From: Chloroflexota bacterium
GTDB taxonomy: Bacteria; Chloroflexota; UBA6077; FW602-bin22; JACPQP01
Direction: 5' to 3'
NCBI GenBank assembly: GCA_016190465.1
Contig: JACPQP010000378.1
Location: 1 to 14,427, forward strand
DNA length: 14,427 bases
The translations under genes were made by a program, and so were the position numbers. This document shows positions 1 to 6,549 of this stretch, one piece after another. The notes under the pieces are model-generated. The model had not been told where the DNA came from and did no database searches. It worked only from the letters and a program-made list of their open reading frames with translations. The stretch's first letter is position 1; every line of letters starts with the position of its first letter.

Positions 1-67
1 GCACCCCGCCCGCTCGTGGCGCGGGTGCCCGATCATGTCGCGACCATCCATCAGTCGCCGGGCACCC
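1..67. repeat. Nested inverted repeats at window edge
   Basis: Two overlapping inverted repeats are visible. Bases 1-10 pair with 18-28 (GCACCC and CGCC against GGCG and GGGTGC, one bulge). Bases 23-31 (GGGTGCCCG) match the reverse complement at 59-67 (CGGGCACCC), so the two foldings compete. No T-run follows, so this is not a clear intrinsic terminator. It may be the 3' end of a transcription unit lying left of the window, or part of a repeat. No protein-coding gene is supported in 1-160. Confidence 0.35.
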
Positions 68-100
68 CCACTCGCCGCGATACCTACCCTTGTGAACTAC

Positions 101-136
101 CCCTCTCCCTGGGGGAGAGGGGCGAGGGGTGAGGGC
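101..136. repeat. GC-rich palindromic repeat with GGGGTGAGGGC tail
   Basis: A 9-bp perfect stem (CCCTCTCCC at 101-109, GGGAGAGGG at 113-121) with a 3-base loop is followed by a tail reading GAGGGGTGAGGGC. The same design (purine-rich arm GGGAGAGGGG plus a GGGGTG-type tail) recurs near 12630-12700, and the tail alone near 4581-4593 and 12588-12600. This is a short interspersed palindromic repeat family of the REP type. It lies just downstream of the CxxC gene and could protect or end its transcript. Confidence 0.6.
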
Positions 137-160
137 CGCGTTCACCACCGCACTCCGGAC

Positions 161-577
161 TCAGCGCTCAGTGCTGCGGAGGGTAGGCACCGGCGCCGAC
201 GGCGTGTCGCTCTCGCCAAGTTGGGCGCGAACGAGCTCGGTTACGCGCTCCAGGTCATCGCCGACGCAGGTCGCCTTGCCGACACGGAAGGCCGGATAGT
301 GGCTAACCAGGTAGCGCAGCGACTTCACGAAGCCCTCGAGCGACGCGGCGTCCACGACCCGGAAGGACACCCGGTCACCGTAGCGCTGGGCGAGATCGCG
401 GGCCCAGCGCGCGATCTCCTGGTACTGCGCCCCGAGGTCGTCGGGCAAGCTGGCCGCGCGTTGCTCGGCGTGAACCTTTGGCCCCGGCCCGGCTTCGCGC
501 CAGACAACCTCGCAGTGCAAGCAGTGGTGGAACTCGGTGGGTGCGTACGTGATGATCTCGACGACCAGCGGGCGCAT
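161..577 (-). CDS. Small CxxC protein, possibly thioredoxin-like
   Basis: A 138-residue protein of unknown specific function. Visible features are a Cys-Leu-His-Cys motif at residues 19-22, preceded by two histidines (17-18), a helical middle (about 50-66), a strand-like segment SFRVVDA (71-77), and a C-terminal YPAF segment (94-97) followed by Cys104 and a terminal helix. The order beta/CxxC, helix, beta, Pro-containing loop, helix suggests a thioredoxin-like fold. A zinc-binding site made from the His/Cys cluster is the alternative. There is no signal peptide, so it should be cytoplasmic. The start is well supported: GGAGG lies about 7 bases before the ATG at 577, and a good promoter sits upstream (620-648). 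The last residues and the stop codon fall in an AGCACTGAGCGCTGAGT repeat seen again near 1121-1142, so the extreme C-terminus may be repeat-derived. The gene is probably real; the function is inferred from the motif only. Confidence 0.75.
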   Translation of the reverse strand: MRPLVVEIITYAPTEFHHCLHCEVVWREAGPGPKVHAEQRAASLPDDLGAQYQEIARWARDLAQRYGDRVSFRVVDAASLEGFVKSLRYLVSHYPAFRVGKATCVGDDLERVTELVRAQLGESDTPSAPVPTLRSTER

Positions 578-619
578 CCGTGCCTCCAGGCGGAACGAGG
601 GTCCCTGTGACGCGGCCGT

Positions 620-648
620 ATCCTACCACATTTCGCTGGACCAATCAA
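620..648 (-). promoter_or_regulatory. Sigma-70-type promoter for the CxxC gene
   Basis: On the minus strand TTGATT (-35, bases 643-648) is separated by exactly 17 bases from TAGGAT (-10, bases 620-625). The start codon at 577 lies about 35 bases beyond the expected transcription start. Match and spacing are good and the position suits the gene. Confidence 0.6.
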
Positions 649-666
649 GTGTGGCCGGTGTAAGAT
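637..666 (+). promoter_or_regulatory. Weak candidate promoter for the small membrane protein gene
   Basis: A TAAGAT -10-like element (661-666) lies 18 bases after TGGACC (637-642), a 4/6 match to TTGACA. It overlaps the minus-strand promoter, so the two genes may share a divergent control region. The -35 match is poor, so this is tentative. Confidence 0.25.
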
Positions 667-712
667 ATTGCACGTGGCTGGTCTTCAACCGCTGGACGAA
701 AGAGGAGACACG

Positions 713-1042
713 ATGGATAGCCTCCGGTTCGATCCCCCCTCGGACCTGGCTGACGAGCAACTGCAACGGCTGCTCATCGACCGCTGGTTGTACCGGGGCG
801 CGTTGTTGGCCTTGCTCGTGGTGCTGGCGATCCTGGTGACCACGCTCAGCGCCGGGGGCCTGGACTCGGTGCCGCGGCAGATCGTCGTCGGGGTGCTAAT
901 CGTGGCCGGTGGCGCCGCGACGATCGTCTTCGTCGCGATGCGCCACCAGGACCGGAAGCTCTACCGGCTGCTGCGTGACCGGCGAAGAAGGCAGCGGTCC
1001 GCCAGCGGACAGACCGAGCAGCGCGGACGCCCGCCACCGTAA
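713..1042 (+). CDS. Small two-helix membrane protein
   Basis: A 109-residue hypothetical protein. The ATG at 713 is chosen over an in-frame ATG 45 bases upstream because AGAGGAG (701-707) sits 5 bases before it, and the upstream start has no ribosome-binding site. Two hydrophobic segments are clear: about residues 27-46 (rich in Leu, Val, Ala) and 55-76 (IVVGVLIVAGGAATIVFVAM). They are separated by a short Gly/Ser/Asp loop. The C-terminus is strongly basic (an Arg/Lys run about 80-95), which by the positive-inside rule places both ends in the cytoplasm. No catalytic motif is seen. It is divergent from the CxxC gene and has no partner downstream. I do not recognise the family. Confidence 0.7.
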   Translation: MDSLRFDPPSDLADEQLQRLLIDRWLYRGALLALLVVLAILVTTLSAGGLDSVPRQIVVGVLIVAGGAATIVFVAMRHQDRKLYRLLRDRRRRQRSASGQTEQRGRPPP

Positions 1043-1071
1043 ACGATGCCGTGTCGCCCGTCTCCCCCGAC

Positions 1072-1103
1072 GAGTACTGAGTACAGAGTACTGAGTACTG
1101 AGT
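1072..1103. repeat. Imperfect heptamer tandem repeat (GAGTACT)
   Basis: Four consecutive 7-base units (GAGTACT, GAGTACA, GAGTACT, GAGTACT) plus a partial GAGT. Related blocks occur at 160-176, 1122-1137 and 1249-1263, where AGTACT alternates with AGCGCT and AGTGCT. They are all intergenic or at a gene end. Together with the hairpin at 1198-1225 they fill most of the 255-bp gap between 1043 and 1297; I see no gene there. Confidence 0.7.
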
Positions 1104-1197
1104 CCCCCCGCACCCCGGCCTGCTCAGCGCTCAGCACTTGGGATCGCTTGGGGTAGTAATCCGGCCGGGGGGTGCGGGCGGCCCCAGCCGCGGCCCC

Positions 1198-1225
1198 CCC
1201 TTTCCCCCCCGGGTGGGGGAAAGGG
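1198..1225. repeat. Perfect 11-bp hairpin repeat between converging genes
   Basis: CCCTTTCCCCC (1198-1208) pairs with GGGGGAAAGGG (1215-1225) around a 6-base loop. The element lies between the ends of two convergent genes (small membrane protein, plus strand; four-helix protein, minus strand), so it could end or stabilise both transcripts. There is no T-run on either side, so a classical Rho-independent terminator is not proven. Its layout (hairpin plus G-rich tail) matches the repeat at 101-136. Confidence 0.55.
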
Positions 1226-1297
1226 TAGGGATAGGGGGAAGCCCCGGTCAGCACTCAGTACTCCGGACGCCCCGTCGCCCCAACTCGGCCAACCGCG

Positions 1298-1690
1298 CTA
1301 CCTTCGCACCAGCACCGCCACCTGGAGGACGACGAACGTCCCGAACAGCAGCAGACCGGTGAACGTCGTCAGAGCGCGCGAGAGCTGGAGCAGGGCGGCG
1401 ACGGTGATGACGATCGCGGTCGTCAACCCGTGGAGGACGGAGCGGGAGACGTTGCCGCGATAGCGCTTGGAACTGAAAAGCGAGAAGCTCAGCCGGTAGG
1501 CGAGCAGGCTGAACGCGCCGAAGGCGGCGAGGAAGAGCGCGGCGAAGAAGAGGCCGCGGTGGAGCAGCGGATCGGGGTCCAGCGTCACGACGACCACGCC
1601 CAGCCCCAGCCAGGCAGCCGTCGTGAGCACGATCAGGGCGGCGAGCGCGGCCCGAGATGGTTCCGGGTCGATGACCGCTTCAGTGTCGAT
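1298..1690 (-). CDS. Four-helix membrane protein, probable ATC start
   Basis: A 130-residue integral membrane protein of unknown function, last gene of the vWA operon. Hydrophobic segments lie at about residues 15-37, 46-66, 86-104 and 108-127, with a basic loop (SSKRYRGN, 73-80) between the second and third. Start choice is unusual: the frame has no ATG, GTG or TTG from the vWA gene stop to this point, nor for about 75 codons inside the vWA gene. A strong AGGAGG (1700-1705), overlapping the upstream TAG, lies 9 bases before an ATC at 1690, so I take ATC as the start. A GTG at codon 21 is the alternative, but it has no ribosome-binding site and would cut into helix 1. A sequencing error is also possible. 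The stop codon of the preceding gene lies 13 bases upstream, which suggests translational coupling. It may be a membrane partner of the vWA proteins (inference from position). Confidence 0.65.
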   Translation of the reverse strand: MDTEAVIDPEPSRAALAALIVLTTAAWLGLGVVVVTLDPDPLLHRGLFFAALFLAAFGAFSLLAYRLSFSLFSSKRYRGNVSRSVLHGLTTAIVITVAALLQLSRALTTFTGLLLFGTFVVLQVAVLVRR

Positions 1691-1703
1691 GGCGAGCTTC
1701 CTC

Positions 1704-4454
1704 CTACGCCCCGTGCGCTGGCCCCCGCCCCAGCGAGCGCGCCAGCCAGCGGATCGCCATCGCCGTGCCGAAGCGGATGGTCCGCCGCACGTCCCCCGCT
1801 GCCCGATTGCGCAGGTACGGCCAGACCACGGTGCGCAGCAAGTTGGGTGAGAGCCGCAGGCGCCGCACCGCGACGTCGAAGGGGAAGAGCACGACCGCCG
1901 CCGCCAGGAAGAGATGCCAGAAGGGCTGCCACTCAAACCCCTCAAAGATCGCCTCGCGCCGGAACACGACCGCCGGCTCGGCGATGAGCTGCCCGCCACT
2001 CAGTTGAGTGATGCGGTTCAGGAGATCCTGGTTGACTCCGAAACGGCGATACTCGGCCGGATACGGCACGACGAACCCACTGGTCTCCGTTTTCGCGCTG
2101 GCGCTGCCCTGGCGCTGCTCGACCTCCACGCGGTAGGTGCCCGGGTTCTCGACGGTGAACTCCGCCTCGTAGCGGCCGGGCCGCACCTGGCTCAACACCG
2201 TCTCGACCGGCGTGCCATCGCCCGCGTAGATGTGCGCGCGGAGGTCCAGCAGGTCCTGGAAGATGCCCTCGTCGTCGATCGCCTCGACCCGCAGCCGAAT
2301 CTGCTCTCCCTCGACGACCGAGCTGATCTGCAAGTTCGGGTCCGTCGGGCTGCGCATACTCCAATGGAGCGCCTGGAGCCAGAACTTGCCGAACAGTGGC
2401 CAGCTCTGCCAGTCCGGCGCCCACTTCGGCGACGCGTCCGCCGTGAAGATGACCACTCGGCCCAGACCATAGTTCCAGTGGGCCAGAATGGGATCGCTGC
2501 GGTCGGACGTGACGACCACGTTGGCCGTGTCCCGCGGCGAGGTGACGACGTAGCCGTGGAGCTGCGGCACCTGCGCCTCGGCGATGGACTTCAGGATCGG
2601 GCTCGGCGCCACCACCTTCGGCTGGAAGGCGCCTTCGACCGCCGCGGCGCCGCTGGCGATCCGGGTCTCGCGCGTGGTGATCTGGGGGATGTCGCGGGGG
2701 TTCTCGGTGAAGTAGTAGCGACCGTCGCCCTGCCGGGCGAGCTCCTGCATCAGGTCGAGATCGGCGTCACTGCCGATCGCGATCGTCGACAGAGTAACCT
2801 TCGCCGCGCGCATCCGATTGATCAGCTCGGAATAATCGGAGTTCGTGAGCGAGCGGCCATCGCTCAGCAAGATGATGTGCTTGTAGCGCGCCCGCGAGTT
2901 CACAATCGCCTCGTAGCCGATGCCGAGGGCCTTGTAGATCTCGGTGCCACCCGAAGCCTCGATGCGCGAAACCCGCTCCTGGATCCGGTTCAGGTTGTCG
3001 CGGTCCCCCACCCGCTGGATCGGCACGACCCACTGGTTGTCCGTGTCGAACGCCGTCACGCCGAGCTGATCGTTGGGGTCGAGGACATCGCTCGCCAGGA
3101 TCGCGGCCTTCCGGGCCATCTCCATCTTGGTGACGCCCTGCTCCCGCGAGTCCATACTCCCCGACTTGTCGATGATCAACAGCAGGGCGATGTTGCCGCG
3201 CTCGATCTTGCCCGGCACGTTCATCTGGACCGGCAAGATGTCGGCGAGGGGGGTCCCCCCGTAGTTCCCGACGCTGAAGCTGTTGTCGCCGCCGATCACC
3301 ACGAGCCCGCGGCCGAGGCTCTGCACGTAGGCCACGAGCGTCTTCATCTGGTCGAGCGTCAGGCTCTGGGCCGGCACGTTGACCAGCAAGGTGCTTTCGT
3401 AGCTCTTCATCGGGGTGATGCGCGACGGGATGAAGCTGGGTGGCTGGACTTCGACCTGGACCCCGGCGGACTCGAGGGTGCGTTGGAGCGCGGCAAAGTC
3501 CTCACTGTTGTTGACGATAGCCAGCACCTTGCCGGCGTCCTTTACGACCGTGAAGGCGCTGGCCTCGTTGTTCTGGGGGAAGGTGTCCGGCGAGGCGTCG
3601 ATGTGCGCCCGGTAGCTGTGGAACCCCTTGTCCAGGGGGGGCAGCGCGATGGTGAACCGGTTGGCCCCGGGACGCAGCCGCACCTGGCCGACCTGCATCG
3701 GCCGGTCGTCCATCAAGATGCCGAGACGGCCGTCCGTCTCCACGGTGCTGCGAACCGTGACCCCAAGCTCGGCCTGCTCGCCGACCCGGAGCGCTGGGGG
3801 CAGGTCAAGCCCCTCCACCAGCACCTCCGGACGATCGGCCGACGCCAACGGGACGACGTCGATCTGGGTGTTGCCCTTGAGGCCCGCCTCGCGCGCCTCG
3901 CGCTCGGCGGCGCCCGCGTTCTCGTTCCCATCGGTCAGCAGGACGATCCGCTTCCCGCCACGCGCGGGGAAGATCGATCGCGCCAGATGAATCGCCTTCT
4001 CGATGTTGGTCTGGTCCAGGGCCGGCCCCTCGGCGTTGGGAGGCGCGTCGCCCGCCGTTCCTGAGCTGGGCCCCGTCGCCCCGTCGCCCCGTCGCCCGCC
4101 GAGGGGCTGGATCAGGACGGCCTCGCCGCCGAATCCGATGGTGCCCGCGCGATCGTCGGGACGCATCAGGGCCGTGGCCTCCTGAATGAACCGCTGGGCC
4201 GTGGCCCGCGCCTCCGGCGAGACGCTCAGGGATACGTCGATGGCGAAGACAACCGAGAGGCTCTGGCTCACCTGGCCGACGAGCGGCCGGGCCAGCGCGA
4301 TCACCAGCAAAGTGACGACGAGCAGCCGGAGGGTGATTGCCGTCCGGCGGACGTCTGCGGGCAGGTTGCGCAGCCCCCACCGCCCCACCACGTAGAAGAC
4401 CGGGAGGGTCAACAGCAGGAGGAGGGCTTCAGGCTGCCCGAATGCCACGTTCAT
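1704..4454 (-). CDS. Membrane protein with two vWA domains and a GATase-like region
   Basis: A 916-residue envelope protein. Two N-terminal membrane helices (about 10-24, 38-57) precede a first vWA domain (about 65-210) with MIDAS residues D73-x-S75-x-S77 and D175 (LLTDGNEN). A beta-rich segment (210-305) leads into a class I glutamine-amidotransferase-like region (about 308-415, VVIGGDNSF), which resumes after the second vWA domain (about 620-700). The second vWA domain (420-600) has a complete MIDAS: D429-K-S431-G-S433, T504, D532. A beta-sandwich (710-790) and a C-terminal membrane helix (845-862) end with a basic tail. vWA domains bind protein ligands through a metal ion; no enzymatic activity is indicated for the GATase-like part because the Cys-His pair is not evident. 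Residues about 120-145 of the first vWA domain are encoded by repeat DNA. ATG 4454 is preferred to TTG 4460, with AGGA 9 bases upstream. Confidence 0.88.
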   Translation of the reverse strand: MNVAFGQPEALLLLLTLPVFYVVGRWGLRNLPADVRRTAITLRLLVVTLLVIALARPLVGQVSQSLSVVFAIDVSLSVSPEARATAQRFIQEATALMRPDDRAGTIGFGGEAVLIQPLGGRRGDGATGPSSGTAGDAPPNAEGPALDQTNIEKAIHLARSIFPARGGKRIVLLTDGNENAGAAEREAREAGLKGNTQIDVVPLASADRPEVLVEGLDLPPALRVGEQAELGVTVRSTVETDGRLGILMDDRPMQVGQVRLRPGANRFTIALPPLDKGFHSYRAHIDASPDTFPQNNEASAFTVVKDAGKVLAIVNNSEDFAALQRTLESAGVQVEVQPPSFIPSRITPMKSYESTLLVNVPAQSLTLDQMKTLVAYVQSLGRGLVVIGGDNSFSVGNYGGTPLADILPVQMNVPGKIERGNIALLLIIDKSGSMDSREQGVTKMEMARKAAILASDVLDPNDQLGVTAFDTDNQWVVPIQRVGDRDNLNRIQERVSRIEASGGTEIYKALGIGYEAIVNSRARYKHIILLSDGRSLTNSDYSELINRMRAAKVTLSTIAIGSDADLDLMQELARQGDGRYYFTENPRDIPQITTRETRIASGAAAVEGAFQPKVVAPSPILKSIAEAQVPQLHGYVVTSPRDTANVVVTSDRSDPILAHWNYGLGRVVIFTADASPKWAPDWQSWPLFGKFWLQALHWSMRSPTDPNLQISSVVEGEQIRLRVEAIDDEGIFQDLLDLRAHIYAGDGTPVETVLSQVRPGRYEAEFTVENPGTYRVEVEQRQGSASAKTETSGFVVPYPAEYRRFGVNQDLLNRITQLSGGQLIAEPAVVFRREAIFEGFEWQPFWHLFLAAAVVLFPFDVAVRRLRLSPNLLRTVVWPYLRNRAAGDVRRTIRFGTAMAIRWLARSLGRGPAHGA
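4071..4097. repeat. 8-bp tandem repeat inside the double-vWA gene
   Basis: The unit CCCCGTCG (GGGCGACG on the coding strand) is repeated three times plus three bases. Next to it, 4054-4066 carries the 13-mer GCCGTTCCTGAGC, which is identical at 12603-12615 inside the dapA tail. The segment encodes a Gly/Ala/Ser/Pro-rich stretch (about residues 120-145) with none of the vWA motifs. Because 8 is not a multiple of 3, gain or loss of one unit would shift the reading frame. Confidence 0.75.
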
Positions 4455-4623
4455 GGCCAACTTTCCTTTCCCCTTCCCCCACTGCGGGGACGCGGCGACG
4501 CGGCGACCTCGGACCCCGCGTCGCCCCGTCGCCGCGCAACCCCCTCGCCCAGTATTGGGACCAGATCAGGAACGGCGGGCAGGGGGTGAGGGCCGTCTCC
4601 CCGTCCCCGCGTCGCCACATCGC
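4455..4623. repeat. Repeat-filled gap between the two vWA membrane genes
   Basis: The other junctions of this operon overlap or are very short; this gap is about 165 bp and is mostly repeat. Bases about 4486-4508 carry GCGGCGAC-type 8-mers, and their reverse complement (GCGTCGCC, CCGTCGCC) follows at about 4518-4535, so a large hairpin can form. Bases 4568-4593 carry AGGAACGGC and then CAGGGGGTGAGGGC, the same two blocks found on the minus strand at 12587-12611. A further CCCCGCGTCGCC copy is at about 4605-4616. I see no gene. The ribosome-binding site of the downstream gene is in the last part (AGGAAAG, just upstream of 4460). Confidence 0.65.
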
Positions 4624-6471
4624 TCACGTCGCGTACCGGCGGCAATAGGCCCACCACTCACCCGCGATCACCAGGAACGCCAGCGCCGCCAGCCAGGTCC
4701 ACAGCTCGCGTTGCACGCCGGGTTGGACCGTCGCACCCCTCTCGCCGGCCACCCCGGCCACCAGCGCGTTCTGGTCACGCGGGCGGATGTCCGATTCCAC
4801 TTCCGAGGTCACGTTCACCACGAACGTCTGCTGACTGATGACTCCCGCTGGCCCGGAGTGGACGACGGTGTAGCGCCCGATCAGGTCAGTCGCGGAGAAG
4901 CGGATGGGCCGCCCCCGCGCGACAACCGACAGCGCCTTGTTGTTCGGGAGACGCACGGTCACCTCGCGGGCCTCGGGCGCGGGCACCAGCTCGACGATCT
5001 CGCCCGGCTTCACCTCGGTCGCCAACTCCTCGGGTGCCATCCACGCCATCACGTTGTTGATCAGGATGGGGAAGGCGATCCGTTGGGGAAGCTCGGAGGC
5101 CACCGGATCGAAGGCGAGCACGACGACTCGCCGACCTTGCTCCCGCCCGGCGAAAAGGAGCGGCGTGCCGGAGGCCTCCAGGAGCACGTCCGCCCAGGCC
5201 GGCGGTCGGATCTGTCGCGTCTTGGCGATGTAGAGGGCGGTCAGATCGGCGGCGTCCAGCAACGGATGGTCGCTCCGGGCCCGGATCGCCTGGACCGGGC
5301 CGGTCTCGCCGACAACCTCGACGAACTGGTTGTCGCGTGAGGGATTCACCAGCAGCAGATTTCCCCGCGGCAGGTCACGCGGAACGAATCCGTCGAGTAC
5401 CGTGAGGTCCGCCGGCCCCGGCTGGTATTGAGATGGGCGGACCTTGGTGACCCGCACGAGCGGGACTGCGGTCAACGCTTTCTCCCAGAAGGCCGGTTGC
5501 GCCGAAGCGACGACCACCGAGCGAGGGCGCTCGGCGCCGATCAGCACCTGGGCGTGATCGTCCACCCGGAGCGCATCGTCGGTTTGCAGGGACACGTCGA
5601 GAAGCTTGGTCCCCTGGGGCAACGCCAGCGTAAGCTCCGCGTGGCCGCGCGCGGGCAACTGCAACGGACGGTTGTCGATCGGCAAGCCGTCGGCCAGGGC
5701 CCGGAAGGGTACCGTCACTGGTCGGTTCGCGTAGTTCACGATCCGAATGAAGCCAACGTACCTGCCGACCGTTCCCAGTGATGGTCGTACGCTCAACCCG
5801 GTGATCGCCTGGTTGTCATCGGTCTGTCCGACCACGATGTGTCGAAATTGCGCGGCCAACGACGAGACCAGAGCGACCTCATGCCCCGGAAACGCCCCGT
5901 CGGAGATCAGGATGACCTCAGTCCGGGCGCCCCTCGAGCGTTCGACCAATGATTGCGCCAGCGCCAGGGCGGACGGGATGTCGCCCGGACTGCTTGATTG
6001 CTCGGCCGCATCGATCGCGCTGTGGAGTTCCCGTCGATCATCGCCCGCCTCGAGGAGGACCGGCGTGCGAGCGACGCGGATGAGCGAGGCCTCGTCGCTG
6101 GCGGCAAGCCCATCGATCAGCAGGTGCGCCTGGCGCTTCGCCTCTTCGAAGCGGCTCGGCAAAACATCAGTCGCCTGCATGCTCGCCGAGGCATCGAGCA
6201 GGATAACCAGGTGGCGCTTCTCGCCCCCCAGCAGTGCCGGTCTGGCGAGCGCCAGGGCGACAAGCAGGATCAGGAGAAGCTGGAGGTAGAGCAGGAGATT
6301 CCGCAGTGGCGTACGCCAGGTGGGCCGGCCTTCGAGGTCGCTCGGTATCTCCCGCCAGAATCGAACCGTCGGCACCGGGAGCCGATTGTGCTGGGCCCGC
6401 AGGAGATAGAACAGCACGATGACGGGCATCAGCACGAGGAATGTCAGCGCCGCCGGTTGCAGAAAGCTCAT
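4624..6471 (-). CDS. BatA-type vWA membrane protein
   Basis: A 615-residue membrane-anchored vWA protein. The N-terminus (1-80) has the BatA arrangement: a helix at about 7-24, a short basic/Pro segment, and a second helix at 57-76 ending in ALARP. The vWA domain (about 87-230) has D93-A-S95-A-S97, then GDIPSAL (163-169) and D191 (LISDG) as the MIDAS set. A beta-rich segment and an alpha/beta region (about 315-470, with LAFDP) resemble the GATase-like part of the neighbouring 916-residue protein. A last membrane helix lies at about 588-606. In Bat and MoxR loci such proteins sit in the membrane with the vWA domain outside the cytoplasm or in the periplasm. The ATG at 6471 overlaps the stop of a 25-codon frame (ATGA). 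A second identical start sequence lies 74 bases upstream because the junction is duplicated. Confidence 0.87.
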   Translation of the reverse strand: MSFLQPAALTFLVLMPVIVLFYLLRAQHNRLPVPTVRFWREIPSDLEGRPTWRTPLRNLLLYLQLLLILLVALALARPALLGGEKRHLVILLDASASMQATDVLPSRFEEAKRQAHLLIDGLAASDEASLIRVARTPVLLEAGDDRRELHSAIDAAEQSSSPGDIPSALALAQSLVERSRGARTEVILISDGAFPGHEVALVSSLAAQFRHIVVGQTDDNQAITGLSVRPSLGTVGRYVGFIRIVNYANRPVTVPFRALADGLPIDNRPLQLPARGHAELTLALPQGTKLLDVSLQTDDALRVDDHAQVLIGAERPRSVVVASAQPAFWEKALTAVPLVRVTKVRPSQYQPGPADLTVLDGFVPRDLPRGNLLLVNPSRDNQFVEVVGETGPVQAIRARSDHPLLDAADLTALYIAKTRQIRPPAWADVLLEASGTPLLFAGREQGRRVVVLAFDPVASELPQRIAFPILINNVMAWMAPEELATEVKPGEIVELVPAPEAREVTVRLPNNKALSVVARGRPIRFSATDLIGRYTVVHSGPAGVISQQTFVVNVTSEVESDIRPRDQNALVAGVAGERGATVQPGVQRELWTWLAALAFLVIAGEWWAYCRRYAT

Positions 6472-6549
6472 CGGATCGCCCTCGCCTGCCGCTCCCGCCA
6501 GGGCGGGGGGTTGGGGGTGTCCCCCAGGAGTTCCAGAAAGCTCATCGGA
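6460..6549. repeat. 16-bp direct repeat flanking a 58-bp palindrome-rich insert
   Basis: CAGAAAGCTCATCGGA occurs at 6460-6475 and again, identically, at 6534-6549. On the coding (minus) strand it contains the end of the DUF58 gene and the start codons of the vWA gene (ATGAGCTTTCTG). Between the copies, 6476-6533 holds two small palindromes (GGGGGTGTCCCCC and CCGCCAGGGCGG). The layout fits insertion of a short repeat with target duplication, or a tandem duplication at the gene junction. Confidence 0.8.
6468..6545 (-). CDS. 25-codon coupled mini-ORF created by the junction duplication
   Basis: The frame starts at the upstream duplicated ATG, overlaps the DUF58 stop codon (ATGA), runs 25 codons (begins MSFLELLGDTP), and ends with a TGA that overlaps the real vWA start, again as ATGA. 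Translation could therefore pass from DUF58 to the mini-ORF to the vWA gene by two consecutive stop/start overlaps. The peptide is Pro/Arg-rich with no domain. It is more likely a translational relay or relic than a functional protein. Confidence 0.35.
   Translation of the reverse strand: MSFLELLGDTPNPPPWRERQARAIR

Noticed and set aside
1072..1103. CRISPR array
   Set aside because: The units are 7 bp in direct tandem without spacers, so it is a simple tandem repeat.
1691..1999. ATG at 1999 as start of the four-helix protein
   Set aside because: It would add about 100 Arg/Ser/Gly-rich residues overlapping the vWA gene in another frame, while AGGAGG sits right before codon ATC 1690.
1914..4064. 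A 716-codon open frame on the plus strand
   Set aside because: It lies fully antisense to the double-vWA gene, shows no motif, and is rich in Arg, Asp and Val as expected for the shadow of a GC-rich gene.
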